Source: Penicillus capitatus (Eukaryota; Chlorophyta). From it: a stretch of DNA of 64,000 nt. The position numbers were made by a program, and so were the translations under genes. This document shows positions 56,108 through 64,000 of this stretch, in pieces (position 1 is the stretch's first letter; every line of letters starts with the position of its first letter). The stretch lies in NCBI GenBank assembly GCA_965649825.1, contig OZ287702.1, positions 372,001 through 436,000 of the forward strand, given 5' to 3'. The notes under the pieces were generated by a model that made no database searches, was not told the origin of the DNA, and saw only the letters and a list, made by a program, of their open reading frames with translations.

Positions 56108-58333
56108 ATGCAAGCAGCCGCCGACGAAGTGCCCATCTCTCTGTTCCGACACAGGAGAGCGGGTGTCTGCGTTAGGCTTCGGCACGGTCGAGAGAAAACG
56201 AGCTTCTCATCTTGGCAGCGAGCACAGGCTTTTCGGCAGATGTGCCAATATGTGCGTGTCGTTTCGTGACGTCGTTGACGCGTTTGTATAGGTCGAGAAG
56301 CTCGTCGCCGATGGCGCGGACGTCCACTGCATGGACAAAGAGGGAACGCCTCTATTGCACTTTCCGTCAGCGAAAGGACACATAGATATTGTCAAGTTCC
56401 TGGTTTCCAAAGGTCTTTCTGTGCAATACTCGAAAGCTGCCGTACATGACAAGGTGACGTTTCCGGGGTGCAGGGGCGGAACTCGAAGAGGACGCTGCAG
56501 GGCAAACAGCACTGCACTGGGCAGCCCGAGGCAATGCTTATGAGGTTGTGAAGTACTTGCTGACAGTAGGGGCATGGGTGGATGCCTACGACAGCAATGA
56601 TGACACAGCCTTGCACATTGCCATACGGTGTGCTGTCACATCAGGAGATCTCTTGCGCAGACAAGGGACTTTCAGTGGAGGTCACATCAAAACGGTAGAA
56701 AGTCTGTTGGAGGGAGGGGCCAAGATGGAGTTGACGAACAGTCGAAATCTGACGGCACTGGGCGAAGCCATTACGGTTAAAAATGCACACATCGTTGAAA
56801 TGCTCATCGACAAAGGAGCAGATGTTCGTCGCATTTCCAAGGGGTGTGTCCGATCTCACTCTTTTTGGGAAGCTAGTAAAGAGGAATGGAATGGATAGAT
56901 TCAGTTTTCTCCATCTGGCTGCGGGATTGGGATCTTTGCCTGTGCTTAAGATCCTCCTACAGCACCTGAGTCCCGAAACGGTGGTGCATCCGAGAGGTGT
57001 GACGCCGCTTCATTGTGCCACCATGCAATCGGTACCCGCTTCCGTTGTCCGTCTTCTCATCGATCACGGATCGGACCCGCACACCTCTGACGATCACAAC
57101 AAGTGGGACTTCTTCTGTGGATGGTCACACTTTCTGATGTGACATATGCGTGTGCGACGTTAGACTTCCATTGGATTGGGCGAAGGAAGGAGGAAACGAA
57201 AACGATGAAGTTTTGAAACTGCTCTCGGTCGGAGAAAGAAAAAAGAAACGATCCCATCGGAGGAGTCGCTCCACAGTAGTGACCGAGATCGAGCCAGCCG
57301 ACAGTCCGGAGGGAGAATGGATTGATTTTCAATGCATGACCTACGAAGACAAGCTCCGACAAGTTCCGTCATACCGTTCGTTCATCCAACTGTTGACCAA
57401 CGTGCTTTTTCAGGTGGAAGTATGGGCGCGTTCCAAGGATGAGTATCTAAACGATCTGGTGTTTTTGGACGACGACTCTCGCAAAGCGGTGGCTCTCGTT
57501 GGGAATTTTATGCGGATGTTGGAATGCCGTATGGCCATCGAACGTCTCCAGTCTGACGAAAAATTCCAAGAAGACGCTAGCGATCCTCAAGTCCAGAAGG
57601 CTGTGGCAGAATGCACGGAACATCCACAAAACATTCGAAAGTGTGACCTGGCAGCTCACTCTTCTGTTCTCACACACTGTCGTCTTCCAGATTTGCATCG
57701 AACGAGAAGATCATGGGTGTTTTGGTGAAGCTGAAACGCCTGTCCGAGATTCTCCGGAGAAACGGTCAAATGAAAGTGGTCTACGAGGAACTGCTTCACT
57801 CGCAAGAGAGCGCCGATCTCGGCGCGGATGAAGAGAAGATGACCACAGCCGAACTCGAAAGCGCGCTCAAGACAGCAAAAGAAACGGTTGTCAAGGCCGT
57901 TATGGGAGGTTCGCCCGTCTCACAGCTTCCTCCCAGCTTCGTGATCCTCGCATCCAGGAGCGTCATCTGCCTCCAGGAAGCAGGATGAAGGCGGCGCCTG
58001 GTGGGGAATAGATGGCAGAGGTGACATGACAGATGACCACCATCTCAAACTGGGCCCCACGACTTTTCTCAAGGTATCTCCCTTTGTCGCTTTTCTCTCC
58101 AACCTGTCACATCATGTCACTCCATGTTGTTTCAGTTTCTGCGACAGCTATTCTTGGCCTTGTTGGTTTTTGGCTTGATGGTAGTTGGGATGTACCTAAC
58201 CGATTCGCTGCCATCTCAGCATCCGCACTACGCCTCCCCAGGAAACGACGCCTCCATTTCGCCGGCTTTCATGACTAACGACCACGGCATCCACGTCCGA
58301 CTGAATGAAGGAAACTTCAACCCCGAGCTCTAA
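56108..58333 (+). CDS. Ankyrin-repeat protein with STI1-like domain and C-terminal membrane anchor
   Basis: Ten exons (56108-56128, 56176-56241, 56292-56412, 56474-56627, 56676-56843, 56899-57102, 57164-57640, 57691-57908, 57958-58073, 58136-58333) encode 580 aa. Ankyrin repeats fill about residues 10-270 (ENELLILAASTG, GTPLLHFPSAKGHIDIVKFL, GQTALHWAARGNAYEVV, DTALHIAIRGGHIKTVESLL, SFLHLAAGLGSLPVLKILL). A basic link follows. An STI1/DP-type domain is at about 400-440 (DASDPQVQKAVAECTEHPQN, FASNEKIMGVLVKL), then an acidic helix and a hydrophobic segment (QLFLALLVFGLMVVGMYL) about 60 residues before the end. It may be a chaperone or targeting factor held on a membrane. A 51-nt in-frame intron inside exon 7 (57370-57420) cannot be excluded. 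Confidence 0.8.
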
Positions 58334-58338
58334 ATGAT

Positions 58339-58366
58339 CGAATCGGATCGGATCCAATCCGATTCG
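58339..58366. repeat. Perfect 10-bp inverted repeat after the ankyrin gene
   Basis: CGAATCGGAT at 58339-58348 and its exact reverse complement at 58357-58366 flank an 8-nt loop, six bases after the stop codon. It would form a hairpin in the 3' UTR of the ankyrin gene. Function is unknown. Confidence 0.85.
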
Positions 58367-58565
58367 TTACGGCTCGTCGACGTCCGGTCAGATAACGACC
58401 GCTGACTTGTACTTCGTAGTCCAGACGCGACGCTTTAACCGCAGCTCTCGTGTGTTCGTGCGGCTGTGCGTGCGTGTGTACGTGCATTGTTCGACTTTGC
58501 CGGTATCGTTGTTGTCCGTGTTGCGCTGTTCGGATTGACATTTTGTCGTTCTTGACAAAAAGACA

Positions 58566-61078
58566 ATGGACCTCCCTCAACGCGACACCACGTCGACCCC
58601 CATGACAAACGCTCTATTCGTCGGTGGACCCTTCGCCTTGACACCCGACGAAACACTCGCTCGCATGACGCACGCTTTTAACAAGAACCCCGACCGTCGC
58701 GCTCTCTCAGCCGAATCCGTCGTCGTCGCTTTCGTTTCGATCGCCTACGCCGCTTTAAAAGTATGCCGTCGCTGACAGACGAAGGATCTGGATGTGCCGG
58801 TAGGTCTACGTCGTGGAGGTGTTGCAAGGAACGGTGAAAAACGTTTTGGCCAAGACGGCAGCTGCCGCCGCCTCTGAACGTATCTTTGACGATACCATCG
58901 TCACTTTCCTGAGCGAAGGCAGCACTTCGCAGATCGATCCAACGTTCAATCGTTTGCGTATCCAGAGCAAGAAGGTTCGACGATGGAGGACGGGATAGAT
59001 AAGAGTGTATGTTCGTTCGGGCAGGTCCGTGATGCACTCATCGGTGAAAAGGAGACGGAAGTGCTGAACGCCGCGAGTCGCACCGTCCGCGTCACGCGAC
59101 GGGACGTGGAGGAATGGACGCGAACGTGGCTCGAGAAAGTCGCGGCGACCTGTCGCGAAGCTCTGACGTCGTCGGGTTGTCACACGGACCGGATCCACAG
59201 CGTCGAAGTGTGCGGAACCGCCGCACGTCTTCCTTTCGTACAAATGCGAATCGAAAGCGTTTTTGGCAAAGCCCTGAGTGATCTTGGCCCCGATGCTGAT
59301 CCACCACCGATCCCAACGCCACCCATGGCATCGTGTTGGGGATCGGATCCTTCCCATGGATTGTTTAAGAATGTCAAAGGGAATGTCTTTGCCTTGAGTC
59401 CATCCGCACGACGCCGAAGCTCTGCACACACAAACCATACGTTCGGCGGATTCTCTTTCACCGATACAGCCGCCATGATGAAGAAAGTCAAAAAACAACG
59501 TATCAGTCAGCCAGATGGCAAAGGAGGATCTCAGATGGTGGAAGTGACCAACTGTGTGTTCCACTGTACCTATTGACTGGTTGGATGTTGATGTGCCGGA
59601 TCTAGGGTTGACTTTACTACCGAAGAGCTTCTGTACGAAGAAGGAAACGGAGTTTGAAAAGAAGTACCGCGATTTGCCGATCGATGGGCTCAAGGCGCTT
59701 CAGACCTGTCAACGGCTGACAGTGCAAGAGGATACCATGATCGGAGACGAAAGCTTGCCGATCTTCGAAATAGGAAACTACACGTGCGTTCAGAAAATTC
59801 AAAGAACGAATTTTTCAGTGATCTACACAGCCTTTGACAAGACAGTGCGTGCCTCTACGGTTACAGACGGCATTCTATGTCTCACTCTTTTGTGTGATCA
59901 GAATGGAAGGGACGTCATTTTGAAACGGCCTTTGATCAAAGGCGACTGCCCCGTGTGGCTGCAAGACGAAGTGAAGATGTTAAGGAAGTGCCAGGGATCT
60001 CACGTCGTCGAAATCCTCGACGAATTCATTGAAGATGGCATGCCTTACTTGGTACTCTCACTCTTTCCCGCCGCCACAAATGCGACAGCCAATCGATCTA
60101 GGTCCTGGAAAAGATGGATTGTGATTTCTTTCAAATGTTGACGAGGATCACATCGCTCACCGAAGCCGACAGGAAAGCATACATCATCATGCTTTTGAAA
60201 GCCATCAAGACAATTCATGACAACAACGTTGTCCACGGAGATATTAAACCTGAGAACATGCTCTATTCTAAAGGAGGTCGGCGCGCAGGACGACGTCCCC
60301 TCTTGTGTCCAAGGGCACTTTGTGGTGGATCTAGTGGGGATTAAGCTTGCGGATTTTGGAAGTGCGACGATGGATGGAGAGACTGTCCGCGGTCGACCTC
60401 CTGTGCGTCTGCGCATCATACATCTGCTGAACGGGATCAGATCCTGGCTGTTGTGTAGTATATTCGAACGTATCGCGCACTGAATCTCTTCAAACGTCCA
60501 TCTGAGAAAGACAAGACATCTGATATGTGGGCCGTCGGCATGTTCCATCAAGGTCACATCATCATCACTCTTGCCGTGATGATGATCCCTCTGCCTTGCA
60601 GATCTGGTGATGACGACACCGCATTGGTCAAACTCTAGAAACGATCACGAACAGATGAAGAAAATCCAGAAAGAGATCAGCGCCGACTTTATCGAACACA
60701 TCGACGAATTCAATGCAGTAGGCTCGCTGCCGGTAATGCATGATCCGGCAGAGACGTGTTTGTGTGTTCAGCTTGATACGAACGAACACCTCTTCATGCG
60801 TTGCCTTTCGAGAATCCGTTCGACCGATCGGATGACAGGTACTGTCAACACGATCCTTCTGCCCGTTCACCTGCCGAGTGCCTGTTACTGTAGTGACCGA
60901 ATGCCTTGGACATCCATGGATTCGCGATGGATGCAAGCCGACGCCTATCGATCAGCTTCCTGGCCTTGCCGATTTGCAATCAGGTGTGACCTGTCACATC
61001 ACACCCCTGCAAACGACGCATGCGCTTCGCGCAGCATTAGGTTCTGCCAAGAGAAAGCGAGACTGGGGAAGTCTGTAG
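58566..61078 (+). CDS. Hsp70/Hsp110-like lobe fused to a protein kinase domain
   Basis: Eleven exons (58566-58760, 58804-58974, 59025-59553, 59606-59844, 59902-60051, 60102-60276, 60335-60384, 60459-60552, 60602-60838, 60894-60983, 61035-61078) join to 657 aa. Residues about 66-220 resemble lobe II of an Hsp70/110 ATPase: VYVVEVLQGTVKNVLA, ERIFDDTIVTFL, VRVTRRDVEEWTRTWLEKV, IHSVEVCGTAARLPFVQMRIE, SVFGK. Lobe I with its phosphate loop is replaced by a 65-residue unrelated start. From about residue 355 a kinase follows: VQKIQRTNFSVIYTAFD, VILKRP (lysine), VVHGDIKPENML, LADFGSA, TYRALNLF, DMWAVGMF, DRMTVTECLGHPWI. HRD reads HGD and APE is lost, so catalysis may be weak. The splice 59553|59606 removes the stop between the two halves. 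A basic tail ends the protein. Confidence 0.75.
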
Positions 61079-61305
61079 TGCGACCACGATCTGATGGCGG
61101 TGTGCGAACGAGGAGAGAGATGACACAGCGTGTCATACTTGCAATGTTTTTTATAACATGTGCAACATAAGTTTCAGCAATTAGTGGCGGCTAGAGGGAT
61201 GATGCAGCAACATGACGACTGTGGTGCATCACGAGGAACAAGAAGGCATGCTTTTCCGTCCATGTACAGTTTCTTTAAACATAACTTTGCCGATGGATAC
61301 CCCCT

Positions 61306-61557
61306 TCAGCTATTCGCTTCTTCACATGCATCAATCCAGTCGCAGTACACATCGACCGGTTCGTCCAGTGGACTGATGTGTGTCTCGAACCGACTGCCAC
61401 ATGCATCGCATAGAACCGTACCGATGCCACGTTCTCGGTCGAGTTTCGTCGACACGGTCTCTTCGCCGCAGCAGAAAGGACAGGTGAACTGTTTCGGCAG
61501 TCTTTCCTTCGGCTTGCTCGTTGTGGGCTTGCGCTGTGAAGAACGACGTTTTCCCAT
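61306..61557 (-). CDS. ELOF1: Transcription elongation factor 1 (ELOF1/Elf1)
   Basis: Intronless, 83 aa, the family's usual length. A basic start (MGKRRSSQRKPTTSKP) leads into a zinc ribbon FTCPFCCGEE and LCDACGSRF, then the conserved end PLDEPVDVYCDWIDACEEA. ELOF1 travels with RNA polymerase II and helps pass nucleosomes and DNA lesions. All four zinc cysteines are present. The gene converges with the kinase fusion gene, 227 bp apart. Confidence 0.96.
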   Translation of the reverse strand: MGKRRSSQRKPTTSKPKERLPKQFTCPFCCGEETVSTKLDRERGIGTVLCDACGSRFETHISPLDEPVDVYCDWIDACEEANS

Positions 61558-61758
61558 GCTGTGATTCGATGCGGTCGTGATGACAACGTTCTCATCACGA
61601 CCTCATCATCGACGTCGATTGGCCCAAACGACGGTCGATCCCACCAACCGGCTATTCTTCATCCGCTGTCGATTTCGTCCAACTGCCAAGCTCTTTCGCA
61701 TTTCTTCGCTGACACCGAGGACTTCGTCTTAGTGAACACAGTTTGTTTGTTCGTGCGT

Positions 61759-62124
61759 ATGTCGACGCCAAAATGCAGCACTTATGAGTTTTCCCTTTAC
61801 GATACTCCTGCCCTGAGCGCCTGTCTCAGAAAACGACCCGTCGCGGCGACGACGCCCGTTCGGCAAAGGAAACTCTTCCGTGTGTCCGTCTACGGCATAC
61901 TCACTCTTCGGCGAAAGTGGAATCCATTCTCATCGAAAACGCTCCATATGGCGAGCGAACTCGAACTCCAACGCTTTACCCGCTGCAACAGTCTGCTAGC
62001 TTCTGTATGATCTGTTTTTGTCTCGACGCGTGTCTGACACTCCTCTGCTGTCTCAGGTGGCTGTGATAGCATAGAGAATGCCACCGATGATAGATGGGGG
62101 GATCTGTGTATCGTCCGTTTTTAA
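61759..62124 (+). CDS. Small unknown protein, three exons
   Basis: Exons 61759-61879, 61918-62004 and 62057-62124 form a 91-aa frame: MSTPKCSTYEFSLYD at the start, RKLFLESILIENAPYGE in the middle and a C-terminal NATDDRWGDLCIVRF. The first intron is short (38 nt), the second 52 nt. No family was recognised. The alternative is a longer unspliced frame from 61561 to 62010. Coding status rests mainly on the two splices that keep one sensible frame. Confidence 0.4.
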
Positions 62125-62495
62125 ATCTTATGGCATGAGCTGACTGGATCAAGACGCTGAGCCTTGCTTTGATCACCTGAAGCTTATTCTGACAAATGGC
62201 GCATCTGTCGTGTTTGCGTCATCGGCATTGCGTTTGCCGGATATCATGGACATTCTGCTTCACTCTTTCATCAATTTATAAGGCAGATGCGTGACGCTCT
62301 TCTGAGAATGAGCAGTACTTGTCTTTGTAATTTTGACTCGTAGACCATTCAGTAATAGAGGAGCCGTATTTCAGCAGGGAGTTAACTTTTGTCCCTAAAC
62401 GCCGACCCATCGAACGAACGAACATACATCGCTCGCTGTACGGAGAAAATCCTTAAGTACTGCTGTCGCTGTTTGCCGGCTTCTGTGCTGCCGTC
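62125..62495. other. Intergenic region upstream of the secreted protein gene
   Basis: About 370 bp without a recognisable gene. It should contain the promoter of the Cys-rich secreted protein. Confidence 0.5.
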
Positions 62496-64000
62496 ATGCG
62501 TTTCAAACTCTTACCCCTTCTCTTTCTCGTCGTTGTTCTGAATCGTTGTGTCGCGCACAATGACCTCGATGCCTGGGTCATGACAGCATCGACTGAAAGT
62601 GTAACGGCACAGCCGCCGGCTTTCTTGTTCTTTGACGCCACGGCAGCGACACCCAGACCCGTTTCAAACGGAGAGCGTTCCTACCATCAAAGCATGTGCT
62701 CATGGAATGCCCGGGATGGCGAATGCGTACCGGACGACTGGTACATCTTTTCACTCGTTGAGCACTCCACCAGCGAACTTGGCCATCTCTATGCTCCCTT
62801 CCTCGTACACGCCCTCTATCAGCTGGCAATGCTGACCTGCAAGGCAATGGTGTTAGGAAATGACATATGAAATGGATACTGTCAAAGAAACACGAGCCAA
62901 GACACTCATGTAATACTCTTCGCCAGAGAGATGCCATACAGACCACCATCTTTTGCAGACAAACATCGTATATGGACAGAATTGCAGAGCATTTGGGACA
63001 CTATGCCTCGTCTCCTTGTTTCAACGATGTCTCCACTTTGTGGCAACTGACGACAAAAAGCAGCACGTGTCGCAATCTGAAGCACAAAACAGATTGCTTT
63101 GCGGAACCGTCCTGCACTTGGTACCCGCCCCACCATAGATGTCCCGTCTCCCTCTTCAAGACGGCCTCCCTGTTAGGTTGTGGAAAAAGAAGAGGTGTGA
63201 TTTGGATTCCTGGTACCTCCTGTACAACATCAAGAGCCAAGGCAATGTACCGAAGAAACTGGGCGATGTAAACCTGTCTCATTCTCCTCCCGAGTGAACG
63301 CAGATGCAAAATGCCAGATTGTCTTGTCATATGCTCAAGAATACATGACGGCTTTCGATGCGAAATTTGGAGAGCTCGTGATGGATGATCATCGATTTGA
63401 TTGGAACACCGTTTTGGAATGGAATATTGACTACTCTTGTCCTTTCAAAGGTCAAGCTCCGGTACCGCGTATGATCTCGGCAGCGGGCAGGTTGAGCGTG
63501 TGTATGGCGTCTTAGGTGTGTGCTTATGCCTTGGGATTTACCAAGATCTTTCCGATATCGATGTACTGTGCGCGAAAGTATCCAAGCTTCTTTCAGCTGC
63601 ACGAATGCCACACGGATCCTCTATGTCAACCCACTGTCAATCCTGGACCTATGTGCGGTCCCTCAGATCATGAGGTTGTCAGATCCAAATCCGAAGCTCT
63701 CTCTGTATCGCTCTCCATTCCAATAGCACTCCTACATCGTCAGAGTCTTTGTAGATTTTTCTCGATGGCATTGAAGACCCCTTCTTAAGGGGAATGTTCA
63801 CGGCAAGTGCCTACTGTGATGCTCACGGTGCACAGCGTGTCTGCGATCGATGCCCAGGTATGGCCATAATACAATGACCTCTTGCCCATGTGCATGTGAC
63901 AGATATGGCTTGTCGGTGGAGCCGCCGTGACGGAGCGTGTGCTGTCAGCCAGAAGTGGGTTGGATCGAAGTTGCGGAAATCGGACGTCACGGATCCTCTC
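62496..64000 (+). CDS. Secreted cysteine-rich protein with repeated C-x-W motif, 3' end outside the window
   Basis: The gene opens with a clear signal peptide (MRFKLLPLLFLVVVLNRCVA). Downstream exons, some certain and some not, carry many cysteines. A recurring motif is seen three times: CSWNARDGECVPDDW near 62697, CTWYPPHHRCPVS near 63113 and CRWSRRDGACAVSQKW near 63915. Clear splices include 63459|63513 (...PFKGQAP|VCAYALGF) and 63860|63906 (RCP|DMACRW); the first introns (around 62740-62960 and 63195-63300) are unresolved. The layout suggests an extracellular or cell-wall protein with small disulfide modules. No enzyme motif was seen. The coding sequence continues past position 64000. Confidence 0.6.

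Overview
This is nuclear DNA from a small, gene-dense photosynthetic eukaryote, most likely a unicellular alga. Three things support that. About 30 protein genes lie 50-700 bp apart on both strands. Nearly all of them are cut by very short spliceosomal introns, mostly 43-65 nt. The proteins are typical of eukaryotes (26S proteasome Rpt1, CHMP1, SCAMP, PDK1, Dis3L2, Pumilio, a GRIP golgin, ELOF1). A PsbP-type thylakoid-lumen protein with a twin-arginine signal and a bacterial-type ribosomal protein uL18 point to a plastid. The compactness resembles unicellular red algae such as Galdieria or a prasinophyte; the sequence alone does not settle the lineage. Exon coordinates were built by hand from GT-AG (sometimes GC-AG) signals, protein family knowledge and frame closure, and were not checked against transcripts.

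Layout. 0-10.5 kb: 3' end of an NmrA-like dehydrogenase, a Dis3L2-like exonuclease, a CZIB/UPF0587 protein without its zinc cysteines, a 1,099-aa coiled-coil protein with a Sec16-like start, CHMP1, and an unknown coiled-coil protein. 10.5-16.5 kb: a gene-poor stretch, then uL18, a poorly resolved gene, a small zinc-ribbon protein and two unknown proteins. 16.5-26.2 kb: carbonyl reductase, an eIF4E-transporter-like protein, a tail-anchored C2 protein, Rpt1, Pumilio and a small unknown. 27.6-38.2 kb: T-complex-11 protein, DDX49/Dbp8 helicase, SCAMP and PsbP-like sharing a 47-bp promoter, an FHA protein, a TPR gene with an in-frame stop, and PDK1. 38.2-44.5 kb: a duplicated arsenite methyltransferase locus next to a ribosome-silencing factor (RsfS/Iojap); the second copy has lost an arsenic-binding cysteine. 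44.7-49.9 kb: a GRIP golgin and an AIMP1/Arc1-like tRNA-binding cofactor. 50-55.5 kb: one 20-exon gene. 56.1-64 kb: an ankyrin-STI1-transmembrane protein, an Hsp70/110-like lobe fused to a protein kinase, ELOF1, a small unknown, and a secreted Cys-rich protein that runs off the end.

The most striking object is the gene at 50048-55470. All 20 exons stay in one frame (1,473 codons) and encode a signal peptide, an animal-type haem peroxidase, three DOMON domains, a cytochrome b561 membrane core and a C-terminal cytochrome b5 domain. This would be a single-polypeptide route for electrons from cytosol to an extracytoplasmic peroxidase, similar in logic to DUOX but built from different electron-transfer parts. 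The Hsp70/110-kinase fusion at 58566-61078 is the second unusual architecture. Most genes are unrelated housekeeping functions; the clearest functional pairing is the arsM duplication. Several divergent pairs (SCAMP/PsbP, RsfS/golgin, Pumilio/unknown) share very short promoters.
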